Shown here: positions 8,068 through 18,548 of the stretch, piece after piece
Numbering within the stretch: the stretch's first letter is position 1
How the letters are laid out: the number at the start of each line of letters is the position of its first letter
Assembly (NCBI GenBank): GCA_947647735.1
Contig: CANSLJ010000025.1
Location: forward strand, 1-61,937
DNA: 61,937 bases
Direction: 5' to 3'
Source of the DNA: an uncultured bacterium
GTDB lineage: Bacteria > Bacillota > Clostridia > Lachnospirales > Lachnospiraceae
Notes under the pieces: generated by a model
Told to the model about the DNA's origin: nothing
The model's database searches: none
What the model saw: the letters and a program-made list of their open reading frames with translations, nothing else
Program-made: the position numbers and the translations under genes

Positions 8068-9387
8068 TTATCTCAACCCATTATACTGGTTATAAGCGAC
8101 AGACAGCTTATTTGTATTCTGGATCACAAAATTCAGAGCAATAAAAGGCCCAAGGCCGCAGAGAAGTGATCCAAGCAGCACCCACAGCAGATACGTCGTA
8201 CCATTTTCCTGAATAGGCACATTATATCTGGGACCGTTAGCCTGCAGACGATTTGCCAGCTTATACCACCAGACGATCGTGTAAATACCACAGGTAACCA
8301 TCCCGAGTAAAATGAATGCGACAATACCACTTGTGTTCTCTCCATCGCCTTCACAAAGATCATTTACATCCTCTGCCAGTTTATATACAAAATAATACGA
8401 ATAAATACCGCATGTAACAATAGAAAGCAGGACATACATCCAGATGCTCCTGTCTGTCTTTTTCGCTGTCATGCCGCGAGGCGGTGTTGTCGGCATTCCG
8501 TAGCCTCCCATGGGCGGCATGCCATACCCCGGTGCCGTACCTCCCTGAGGTGGTGCCTGATAACCTGCCGCTCCGCCTGTCGGTGGCGCCTGATAACCCG
8601 CTGCGTCTCCTGCCGTTTGATAACCTGCCGCAGTTCCCTGAGGCGGCGCCTGATAGCCTGCAGCCGCTGCCTTCTGCCTTTCCGCATTTTTTGCAGCCTG
8701 CTGTTTCTGCAGTTCCTTTGCCGCACCTGACAACTCGGAAAATCCTTCCGACATGCTTGCCGTAAAGCTGTCTTTCGTCTCGCCCAACAACGGCGCACAA
8801 CCCATAGCATACATCAAACCGAAAAGTACCACCGCCGTAAAAATATATCCAAACCAATAAAGAAAAACTTTTCCGTCAATAAAACCGCCAAAGGTGATCA
8901 AATTCGCTATGATTTGAACGATCAACGATAAAAATCGGAGTGCCACGCCCAAAATCGCTCCACCAAACACCAGATTTCTCAACTTGCTGCTCCACTTCCA
9001 CGCTGATACCGCCGTACACAGCGTCATCACAAGCGCTGACGCAAACCCGAGTGCCGCGGCGATAAAATATCCGATTCTCAAACCAAATAACGTAGAAAAC
9101 AGACCTGGTATCCGCCTCAATGCTGACACGAGAAAGAAAACAGCAAACACGCCGCACACGATCCTCATTACCATTTCCAAATTATTGTTTCCGTTTTGAG
9201 CGCCGCCCGCCTTGTTCCCCATAGAACCCGCCTGTTCAAAAGATGACGCGCCCGATGTCCAGGACTCCCCACTGCCCTGGGATGTACCTGTATCCGCCTG
9301 CCTTCCATTGCCCTCAACGGGCGTTCCACATTTCGGGCAAAACTTCTGGCCATCCTCCAGGGAATTTCCACATTCCGGACAAAACAT
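8068..9387 (-). CDS. Zinc-ribbon membrane protein with DUF4234-like C-terminus
   Basis: 439 aa. The start at 9387 (MFCPECGN) follows a GGAGGAG site; upstream in-frame codons lack one. Order: zinc ribbon (CPEC...CPKC, residues 3-20); Gly/Ser-rich linker; four or five membrane helices (about 75-220); a proline/glycine segment with repeated AGYQAPPxG units (about 270-330); then a double-helix membrane domain with twice-repeated VTCGIY motifs and a C-terminal hydrophobic pair, typical of DUF4234. An integral membrane protein of unknown function. It has its own promoter at 9464-9492 and is divergent from the zinc-ribbon gene at 9710. Confidence 0.75.
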   Translation of the reverse strand: MFCPECGNSLEDGQKFCPKCGTPVEGNGRQADTGTSQGSGESWTSGASSFEQAGSMGNKAGGAQNGNNNLEMVMRIVCGVFAVFFLVSALRRIPGLFSTLFGLRIGYFIAAALGFASALVMTLCTAVSAWKWSSKLRNLVFGGAILGVALRFLSLIVQIIANLITFGGFIDGKVFLYWFGYIFTAVVLFGLMYAMGCAPLLGETKDSFTASMSEGFSELSGAAKELQKQQAAKNAERQKAAAAGYQAPPQGTAAGYQTAGDAAGYQAPPTGGAAGYQAPPQGGTAPGYGMPPMGGYGMPTTPPRGMTAKKTDRSIWMYVLLSIVTCGIYSYYFVYKLAEDVNDLCEGDGENTSGIVAFILLGMVTCGIYTIVWWYKLANRLQANGPRYNVPIQENGTTYLLWVLLGSLLCGLGPFIALNFVIQNTNKLSVAYNQYNGLR

Positions 9388-9463
9388 ATTTTCTCCTCCT
9401 TGTAATCCATTCTCTGCACATACGTACAGTCTGTTGTATTTCACTTTTCATTTTCCACAAACT

Positions 9464-9492
9464 ATTGTAGGTCCCCCATTCTACAGTGTCAA
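9464..9492 (-). promoter_or_regulatory. Promoter of the DUF4234-like gene
   Basis: On the minus strand TTGACA (9487-9492), a 17-bp spacer and TACAAT (9464-9469). The spacer contains a G5 run near the -10. The 9388-9709 gap holds this promoter and a divergent plus-strand one; nothing else was seen in it. Confidence 0.65.
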
Positions 9493-9579
9493 GCAACGCA
9501 TCCTCTTTCCACTCAAAGTATTAAGTATGTTGTGTGCGACGGTTTGTATACGCTTTTCTTCTTACAATCCCCGATTTCA

Positions 9580-9608
9580 TTGACAAACCGCATGTATTTT
9601 TGTATGAT
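9580..9608 (+). promoter_or_regulatory. Promoter of the 9710-15026 operon
   Basis: TTGACA (9580-9585), a 17-bp spacer and TATGAT (9603-9608), leaving an untranslated leader of about 95 nt before the AGGAGG site at 9693-9698. The same arrangement precedes the paralogous gene at 39885. Confidence 0.75.
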
Positions 9609-9709
9609 TATACACAGAATTCTACCATAAGCGTTGCATGTTCATTTCACCTGATATTACATAACAACGACTTTCTAGAAATACATTTTTACAGGAGGAG
9701 ATATCAATT

Positions 9710-11719
9710 ATGCTAACATGTCCCAATTGTCATGCATCGCTGGAAGACGGAGCCAGATTCTGCGATTCCTGTGGTGCACAGATTCCGACAGTTCAGGCTC
9801 CGGAACCGAAGCCTATTTACTGTCCTCATTGCGGAAAACCAACCACTCCGGAAAACCTGTTCTGCCCGGAATGTGGAAAACCCCTGAACGGAACCGATAC
9901 CAAGCCAAGTCCAACCCCAAAAATCGAGGAAAAGAAATCTAAAAAGAGACCTAAAACAGGTGTTATCCTTGCTGTTCTCGGTGTTGTAGTCGTTGCCGCT
10001 CTTGTATGTGTCTTTGTATTCTCCGGCTCATCTACCGGCGGTTCTTCCAAAAATTATGCTCTATACATAAAAGATAAGGAAATCTATTATACGGGATTTT
10101 CCAAAAACGATCCCAGGCAAGTCACATCCAACCTGTTGGACGGGGATAATTTTGACAATTACGACCTTGCCGTCAGTACCAATGTTCTCGGCGCGGCATG
10201 CCAGCTCAGTGAGGACGGCTCTTTATTATTTTTTCCGGACAGAGTCGGGTACTACGACGACGGTTTTTCTCTTTACTATCGTAATATAAAGAAACAGAAG
10301 GAAGAAGCTGTAAAGATCGACTCCGATATACTATCCTACTCCGTGAGCAAAGATGCCTCCGCCATCACCTATCTGAAAAATGACACGCTCTACCAATATG
10401 ACAGGAAAAAAGATGACAAGCAGAAAGTGGCAAGCGACATACAGCGTTATTTCGTATCCGACGACGGAAAAACCATCCTGTATCTAAATTCAGAAAATGT
10501 GCTGTACTGCACAGTAAGAGGCGGGGACCGCGAAAAGATCGACAGCGATATTGCCAGCCTTGATTATGTTTCTGAGGATCTTTCTCTTCTGCTTTATATA
10601 AAGGATGGTACCTTATATCAAAAGAAAAATGGCAAAGACAAAGTCAAGATTTCTTCCGATGTAGAAAGTGTGATCACCTCTTATGATTCCGGAGAAGTTT
10701 ACTATGTAAAAGCGGATGCCGTAGAAGTTCCGCTGATGGATTATGTTTATGATGATAAGAAAGAGGCTGACGCTTCCCTGACGGAACCTAAAGCCCCCAG
10801 TTGGAGCGATCCCGACTACGATGCCAAGTACGAAGTGTATGAGCAGGAATATGAAGAATACCGTGCAAAAGTAAACCGTGACAGTTTCCGGGAAAGTTTA
10901 GAAAGCCAGAAGATACAACAGAAAAATTATACACTCTGCTATTATGATGGCGAAGAAACAACTACGATAACGGACTCCTTCACCTACTCTTCTTATGCTT
11001 ATGCAACAGACAAACCGGTCATCACCTATACTGCTTATGATCAATCTGACGACATCGGCATAAAGCTTTCCGACCTGGAAGGGACTTATGAAGTCAACGA
11101 CATGGTCACAGAAGCGCTTTACTCCGCTGCGGAAAGGTATATTTCCGTTGGCAGTACCGCCACCTCCCTTGATCTGGAGGAAGCAATGGGCTTTTTTATA
11201 TCTTCTGATGGTAAAAAACTTTATTATCTGGACGAAATACCAGAAGGCAAAGATTACGGCGAACTGTATCAGGTCAACATTTCCTCCTCCGGAGAACTTG
11301 AGGCGCCCGAGGTATATGATACGGATGTTTACACAGACTCTATTCACCTGGTGGGAGATGATAAACTCTTATACTTTAAAGATTACAAAAACGATAAAGG
11401 CGAACTGTACATCGATAAAGAAAAGATCGATTATGATGTCGACCTCTACAGCGTCCACTATGATAAAAACAACGACTGTATCACCTACTTTATCGACTGG
11501 AGCAGCGACAAAAGCTACGGCACTCTAAAAGTCTTTCACAAAAAAGAAGCTAAAAAAATTGCCGACGATGTACACTCCTATTTCTCTTTACCAAACGGAA
11601 ATATACTTTATCTCTATGATTACAGTCAGAAATACTACCACGGAGATTTGTATTTGTGGGATAAAAAAGATACGGAAAAAATTGATGACAGCGTTGTCTG
11701 CATTATCCCTGTTTATTAA
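9710..11719 (+). CDS. Double zinc-ribbon membrane protein with propeller-like ectodomain
   Basis: 669 aa. Two zinc ribbons (CPNC...CDSC and CPHC...CPEC) lie within the first 60 residues. A Lys-rich stretch and one membrane helix (about 84-107) follow. The outer ~560 residues are built of short strands with recurrent IYYxG, LYYLD and GELYxI patterns spaced like WD40/TolB-type propeller blades. It is paralogous to 39885-42320: both share the ALYIKDKEIYY start, an SEDGSLLFFPD motif, MDYVYDD and a DYSQKY...GDLYLW ending. It starts 10 nt after AGGAGG and heads an operon with 11785 and 13770. Function unknown. Confidence 0.75.
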   Translation: MLTCPNCHASLEDGARFCDSCGAQIPTVQAPEPKPIYCPHCGKPTTPENLFCPECGKPLNGTDTKPSPTPKIEEKKSKKRPKTGVILAVLGVVVVAALVCVFVFSGSSTGGSSKNYALYIKDKEIYYTGFSKNDPRQVTSNLLDGDNFDNYDLAVSTNVLGAACQLSEDGSLLFFPDRVGYYDDGFSLYYRNIKKQKEEAVKIDSDILSYSVSKDASAITYLKNDTLYQYDRKKDDKQKVASDIQRYFVSDDGKTILYLNSENVLYCTVRGGDREKIDSDIASLDYVSEDLSLLLYIKDGTLYQKKNGKDKVKISSDVESVITSYDSGEVYYVKADAVEVPLMDYVYDDKKEADASLTEPKAPSWSDPDYDAKYEVYEQEYEEYRAKVNRDSFRESLESQKIQQKNYTLCYYDGEETTTITDSFTYSSYAYATDKPVITYTAYDQSDDIGIKLSDLEGTYEVNDMVTEALYSAAERYISVGSTATSLDLEEAMGFFISSDGKKLYYLDEIPEGKDYGELYQVNISSSGELEAPEVYDTDVYTDSIHLVGDDKLLYFKDYKNDKGELYIDKEKIDYDVDLYSVHYDKNNDCITYFIDWSSDKSYGTLKVFHKKEAKKIADDVHSYFSLPNGNILYLYDYSQKYYHGDLYLWDKKDTEKIDDSVVCIIPVY

Positions 11720-11763
11720 ACGATCTGCCGGAAATGCAGATGCGATCTACTAATAATGAATAA

Positions 11764-13764
<2,001 letters not shown>

Positions 13765-13769
13765 AAACC

Positions 13770-15026
13770 ATGAACAATACGCGTACTACTCTCAAAAAAA
13801 TAAAACGCACACTGAGAAAGAAAAGAAATCTTATTTTACTTGCCTGCATAACAGCAATATGTCTTTGCACTACCTCTGTCACTGCGTTTATTCTTCTTAA
13901 TAACAACAGTTATGAGATAATCATACCGGAGGCGGAACAAATTCCGCCTCCAAAAGAGCCCGCTGCATCTGAGAATGATGCACAAACTCCTGCGGAGACG
14001 GAAGAGTCCATTCAATATCCTGAACCGGATTACAATCTTACGCTGGAAGAAATCTATGTCCCTTTAGAGGGGCTCAGCAGAGAGTATAAAATAGCCTGGG
14101 TCAGCGATCTTCACTTGATCACAGATCATGAACCCGGCGGTGTTTCAGAAGGCTCCATGATCAAAATAAACAACCGGTATAAAACGCTTTCCGTTACTGA
14201 TGACGGAGTACACGCGGAAGATTTATGGCCGGATATCGTAAAATGTCTGAATACAGGCAATTATGACGGCATTATTTTCGGCGGTGATATGATGGATTAT
14301 TGCAGTGTCTCCAACATGGAAACTCTGAAAAAAGGATACGATGAACTGCGGTATGACAAAGAACATATCCTGTATATCCGCGCTGATCACGACTATGGCG
14401 CATGGTATGTAGGAGATAATTTTACACAACAAGATATTTATCATCTTCACGAGGAACTCGATGGGGACGATCCAGAGAAAAAATATCTGGATTTTGGTGA
14501 ATTTGTACTGATCGGTATCAATAATTCTAATAAAAATATAACAGATGAAAACTTTTCTATCGTGGAAAAACAGTATGAAAAAGCCGCAAAAGAAAAGAAA
14601 CCTGTCATCGCGGTTACCCATGTACCTTATGGTTCCAATGTTGACAGCTCTCTAAAAGAATTATCCATGAAAGTCAGAAACAAACCCTACTACTGGGTCG
14701 GTCCTGACTACCAGCCGAATGATACAATGTGGGACTATCTCAACTTTATTTTCAGTGAAGATACGCAGGTAAAACAGGTTCTTGCAGGACATCTCCACGC
14801 TCCTTGGGACGGCATGATCACAGATCAGCTCCGGGAACATATCTTCTCTCCCGCTTTCAGCGGTACGATCGGTGTAATACACTTTGTGCCGGAGGGGACG
14901 GATGTGGATACCTCCACCTATTTTTCCAGAAAGTATTTTTCGGAAGAAACACCGGATGAGCCCCAAAAAACATCTGATAAAACAGATAAAAAAGCGGAAT
15001 CCACAATATCCGGAAATAATAAATAG
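13770..15026 (+). CDS. Membrane-anchored calcineurin-like metallophosphoesterase
   Basis: 418 aa. A basic N-terminus and one membrane helix (about 24-46) precede a Pro/Glu-rich linker and a metallophosphoesterase domain facing outward. Metal-site motifs in order: VSDLHL, GGDMMD, ADHD (where GNHD is usual), THVP and AGHLHAPW. The Asn-to-Asp change at the third motif affects a metal ligand; activity may be altered or retained. The start lies 5 nt after the stop of the preceding gene without a good ribosome binding site, so translational coupling is likely. Its substrate (phosphoester of lipid, wall or nucleotide) cannot be inferred. A strong terminator follows. Confidence 0.8.
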   Translation: MNNTRTTLKKIKRTLRKKRNLILLACITAICLCTTSVTAFILLNNNSYEIIIPEAEQIPPPKEPAASENDAQTPAETEESIQYPEPDYNLTLEEIYVPLEGLSREYKIAWVSDLHLITDHEPGGVSEGSMIKINNRYKTLSVTDDGVHAEDLWPDIVKCLNTGNYDGIIFGGDMMDYCSVSNMETLKKGYDELRYDKEHILYIRADHDYGAWYVGDNFTQQDIYHLHEELDGDDPEKKYLDFGEFVLIGINNSNKNITDENFSIVEKQYEKAAKEKKPVIAVTHVPYGSNVDSSLKELSMKVRNKPYYWVGPDYQPNDTMWDYLNFIFSEDTQVKQVLAGHLHAPWDGMITDQLREHIFSPAFSGTIGVIHFVPEGTDVDTSTYFSRKYFSEETPDEPQKTSDKTDKKAESTISGNNK

Positions 15027-15052
15027 CCGCCTGCACGGCTATTTATTATTTT
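15021..15052. terminator. Bidirectional terminator between convergent operons
   Basis: AAATAGCCG (15021-15029) pairs with CGGCTATTT (15036-15044) around a 6-nt loop. T-rich sequence follows on the plus strand and T/A-rich sequence on the other. It separates the phosphoesterase operon from the end of the 13-gene minus-strand operon. Confidence 0.8.
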
Positions 15053-15064
15053 CAGATATGTATG

Positions 15065-17818
15065 TTAAATCCCCATATTCTGTGGTATCCAACCGTTCTT
15101 AATGATCTCCTGTTGTCTGAGAAATCTGTTTTCCACCTCCCCCGGAAGCTTTATCCCCAATCTTGTCATACTGTCCCTGTATTCTATACGAATGGCTTTC
15201 ATAAACCGGTAAATCTCAGTGATAAGATCCAGCCACTCATTATGCGCCGCTACAGTGCGCTTCATTTCCTCCTGCGAAAAATCCGCCTCCCAGTTGATCA
15301 GACATTGTCTTCTAAGTGCTGTAATACCGATGTATAATGTCACGTCCAATGACAACCTGCACCACTCCCGCATGAGATCTTCATAATCATTTTCCAGAGA
15401 TTCCTTTTCCCTGATCCACTGCCTGATCTCGGCAGACGGCGTATAACCCTCTTTTGTCTCATCCTCTCTGCCGATCACTTCCGCATTTTCCGCCCATTTT
15501 TTTGTGAGCTGTTCTGCTCTATAGTAAATATACCGGCTTCGCTCTGTAAACCCGTCCTGCCTTTCTGAAAACTTCATCTTCATAATCTTCGCGCTCTGCA
15601 GCATATTTGCATGGTACAGCGTATTGCACAGCATGCACTTCAACATATGTGCATTGTCTATAAAATCATCATCCTTATAGGCTGGCACCTGTATCTCGAA
15701 AGGTTTTTGCTGTTCCTCATAACTGATCAGACATTGTCCCTGCCGCAGTGTCCCCATCCGCTCCAACTGTACTTCATCTGCGGACATTGTCGCTCCAAGC
15801 AATTCCCTCTCATCCTGCGATGTCAGCCTCAGCGCGATCTTCAGAGATGTATTTTTCACCACCTCCGGCGCCATTGCTGTCGGAAGCTGATCCGCAACGA
15901 CCATGCACTCTCCCAGCGCTCTCACTTCCGCGAGCATTTTAGTGATAAACGCCGTTGCGGATATTTTCGGATCGGTGACCCCCGCCTGCTGGACGCTGGT
16001 ATTCGCAATGAGGTTGTGCGCTTCCTCCAGATATATGGCATGCCTCGGTTTCCCCTCCAGCTTCCTCCCGTCATAGATTGAGATATCCAAAACTTCTCTG
16101 ATCAAAGTCAACAGCATCAGTGTCATAAAATTCGACGGCCCGCTGCCCAGAGATGCCAGTTCTATTACCGCGCTCTTTTCGAGCCACTCTTCCGGAAGAA
16201 ATGTCGACTTTCTGACATCAAAAATATCCCCCATCTCCCTGTTCAGCAGAGAACCGATCCGCACCTGTAAAATAGACTGCAGATTACTCCTGACTTCCTC
16301 CGCATACTGATATTTATCCAGCAGTTTCTCTATTTCTTCATAGAGCATCGACATGGTAGGGTATTCCAGTACGCCCTGATTTACCATCCCGGGAAGCCAC
16401 AACAGCTTCTCATAACAAAGCTGGATCCCCTCCGCCAACAGCATCGGCATGGGCGCATCCAACTGAAATGTTCCATAAAATACATCCAGCAGACGATTGA
16501 TATGATCCGCCAGTTTCATACCCACCGGAAATTCAAACGGATTGATATGCAGCGGAAATATACTGTTTGCCCCCGGCGAAAACAAAGAGATATCCCCCAT
16601 AGCCGGATCTGCCGCCAGCATTCTGTACTCTCTCTTTGCCGGTTCCAGAACCAGCACCGGTATTCCTTCCCTGTGCATCTGGGAGATAAGGTACATCATC
16701 GTATTTGTCTTTCCGCTTCCGGGCATACCGGCAAGAAAAACATGCTTATTTAACTGCCGCCACGGATAGCAGATCTCATGCCCCTGCGTATCATGCCCCA
16801 AAAGCATGCCTTCCATCCTCTCCGGAATCGTCTCTTTGGGCATCTCAATAAATTCCCCCGGATATAGCACAGGCAGCATGACAAACGGAACCGCCTGCTC
16901 CAAAGTCATCAGATGGGGTAAATACAATAAATTTTCAGGCGCAGACGGATCGCTCCAGCTCGAAAATCCCGCCTCGAGCGCCTCCGAAATACCCTGCCCG
17001 AATCTTTCCCCGAACAGTGTATGATTTCCCTCCGACAACGCCTCACATGCCGCCGCATCCAAAATCTGCTTGGCAGTCTCCTCCGTTTCTCCTAAAACCT
17101 GTATATTTGCCAGAAAATGCGGAGACGCCATCAGCTCATCCATCAAGTCCTCATAAAAATCCAATGCCTTTTTCGCATTCTCATCACGTCCACCGCTAGA
17201 TACGGCATTCGGCCCGGTCTTCACCTTAAAGGCATTCAGCTCCCTTAAATGAGGCAGGATAAACTCCAGACTCTTCTCCACATTCGTCTCATAATCCACC
17301 GGAAACAGATCCACACAATAGGCACAATGAGAACCGGAAGCCGCCATGATCCGCAGCATGGAATATAACCTTGCCTCCGCATTCATCTCCCATTGACTGA
17401 CCGTATAAAATTTTCCCTGTCCATTCGCAGAGGAAGTGATAAACCGTTCTTTCTTCAACAAATTTATCTGCCAATCGTAATCATACCCGTCCAGTGCGCT
17501 GTCATCGCTGTATCTCAGTTCCTCATAATACGGCGCGAGGATCGACGCCGACATGATCTGACGCACACTCTCTTTTCCCGCTCCATCCGGCACATCAAAC
17601 CGGAGAACCAGCTTCATCCGCTCTCCCTGCTCCTGATCCGGATCATACTGATAAATAAAATGAATACTTCCATGAAATAAACGCCCCCATTGATTAATTT
17701 GACGCCAAAACGCCCTGTGCTGAATGATCACACCGGAGGGACCGGTCTCCGACAGGGAAGCATATTTACTCAATGAAAAATCCGGGGCCTTCTTCAATTC
17801 ATAATAACAATATTCCAT
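15065..17818 (-). CDS. HerA/VirB4-like ATPase (DUF87 type)
   Basis: 917 aa. The N-terminal ~340 residues have no recognised domain. The motor contains a Walker A at 364-371 (GMPGSGKT), a following strand LVLEPAKREYR typical of HerA/DUF87 proteins, and a Walker B IYLEEAHN near 595-602. An arginine-finger region around LRLTSQDERELLGATM follows, and the C-terminal ~230 residues are helical. HerA-like enzymes are hexameric and pump DNA or protein; no NurA nuclease or SIR2 partner is adjacent. It is the last gene of the 13-gene operon, 20 nt after its neighbour with an AAGGTGG site. A second translocase motor (FtsK-like, 28054-31440) opens the same operon, which is unusual. Confidence 0.8.
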   Translation of the reverse strand: MEYCYYELKKAPDFSLSKYASLSETGPSGVIIQHRAFWRQINQWGRLFHGSIHFIYQYDPDQEQGERMKLVLRFDVPDGAGKESVRQIMSASILAPYYEELRYSDDSALDGYDYDWQINLLKKERFITSSANGQGKFYTVSQWEMNAEARLYSMLRIMAASGSHCAYCVDLFPVDYETNVEKSLEFILPHLRELNAFKVKTGPNAVSSGGRDENAKKALDFYEDLMDELMASPHFLANIQVLGETEETAKQILDAAACEALSEGNHTLFGERFGQGISEALEAGFSSWSDPSAPENLLYLPHLMTLEQAVPFVMLPVLYPGEFIEMPKETIPERMEGMLLGHDTQGHEICYPWRQLNKHVFLAGMPGSGKTNTMMYLISQMHREGIPVLVLEPAKREYRMLAADPAMGDISLFSPGANSIFPLHINPFEFPVGMKLADHINRLLDVFYGTFQLDAPMPMLLAEGIQLCYEKLLWLPGMVNQGVLEYPTMSMLYEEIEKLLDKYQYAEEVRSNLQSILQVRIGSLLNREMGDIFDVRKSTFLPEEWLEKSAVIELASLGSGPSNFMTLMLLTLIREVLDISIYDGRKLEGKPRHAIYLEEAHNLIANTSVQQAGVTDPKISATAFITKMLAEVRALGECMVVADQLPTAMAPEVVKNTSLKIALRLTSQDERELLGATMSADEVQLERMGTLRQGQCLISYEEQQKPFEIQVPAYKDDDFIDNAHMLKCMLCNTLYHANMLQSAKIMKMKFSERQDGFTERSRYIYYRAEQLTKKWAENAEVIGREDETKEGYTPSAEIRQWIREKESLENDYEDLMREWCRLSLDVTLYIGITALRRQCLINWEADFSQEEMKRTVAAHNEWLDLITEIYRFMKAIRIEYRDSMTRLGIKLPGEVENRFLRQQEIIKNGWIPQNMGI

Positions 17819-17838
17819 AGCGATCCACCTTATCTCTG

Positions 17839-18324
17839 TTAACCAAGTATGTCTTCCAGCAGATGATCATAGCGGTCCTCCGCCTCGGCCATCTCCTGTC
17901 TCGCCTGCTCCACATGTCCCTCAAACTGGCCGGCAATACTTTCCGCTCTTGAGGAGGAGGATTCCGCCGTGCTGCCGCCAAACTCAGACACCCCTCTGAC
18001 AGAGGAAAAATCCGCCGCCGCCCGCCGGCTCTTCCCTGCCTGCTCTGTTCCTTCCTGAACCGCATCGTTCGCCACCTCATAGCCGTTTTCCAGAATCCTG
18101 TGGGTCTCCGATCTCATGTGGCCGGCGCCTTCGTTTTTCGCCGCCTCTCTGGTCGCTTCCATCGCCTCAACGATATCATCATCCACATCCCGGTCCATTC
18201 CCTCGATGATCGATTTTATCTCCCGTACTTCTGATGCATCCTTTTCGCCCTGCTCTATCCCTTTTTGCTCTATCTGGGATGCCTTTTCAACGTTTTGTCT
18301 TACCTTTTCTACTCTTGAGCCCAT
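17839..18324 (-). CDS. Helical protein sharing a motif with the ADP-ribosyltransferase
   Basis: 161 aa, almost wholly helical, highly charged, no Cys, no signal peptide. Residues about 103-140 read DFSSVRGVSEFGGSTAE...H; the toxin-like protein at 18549 has QFRALEGFRFGASTAR...H at its residues 116-150. The shared F-x2-[VL]-x-G-x2-x-FG-x-STA pattern suggests a common binding or export signal. It is smaller than LXG proteins and has no WXG motif in the usual place. The ribosome binding site is GGGAGA. It lies between the 63-aa gene and the HerA-like ATPase. A secreted partner or chaperone of the toxin is my inference. Confidence 0.6.
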   Translation of the reverse strand: MGSRVEKVRQNVEKASQIEQKGIEQGEKDASEVREIKSIIEGMDRDVDDDIVEAMEATREAAKNEGAGHMRSETHRILENGYEVANDAVQEGTEQAGKSRRAAADFSSVRGVSEFGGSTAESSSSRAESIAGQFEGHVEQARQEMAEAEDRYDHLLEDILG

Positions 18325-18347
18325 AAAATCTTCTCCCTTTTAATATA

Positions 18348-18539
18348 CTAATCTTCACACTCAGCGTACAGTATTCCGGCATATTTCTTTACTCTTACCA
18401 CTTCGTCCAAAGATAACTCCAGCCTTTTCTTCCCTGATAAATCTATTTCCGGAAATTTGCCCAACGCCGGTATGACAAGATTGACAAATCTTCCTTCCTC
18501 ATCTGTAGCAAAAATTTTTTCTATCTCACTCGCTCTCAT
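18348..18539 (-). CDS. Small protein downstream of toxin, candidate immunity factor
   Basis: 63 aa with a strong GGGAGG site before the ATG. The protein is acidic, with a short helix followed by predicted strands (RFVNLVIP, RLELSLDEVVRVKKY). No family recognised. It begins 9 nt after the stop of the ADP-ribosyltransferase-like gene, the position typical of immunity genes. That placement is the only evidence for such a role; it could equally be an adaptor for the AAA+ ATPase or the HerA-like motor. Confidence 0.55.
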   Translation of the reverse strand: MRASEIEKIFATDEEGRFVNLVIPALGKFPEIDLSGKKRLELSLDEVVRVKKYAGILYAECED

Positions 18540-18548
18540 ATATCCTCC

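Noticed and set aside
15065-17818. HerA-NurA or HerA-SIR2 anti-phage pair
   Set aside because: No nuclease or SIR2 protein is adjacent to the HerA-like gene; the sirtuin-like gene is 42 kb away near cheV.
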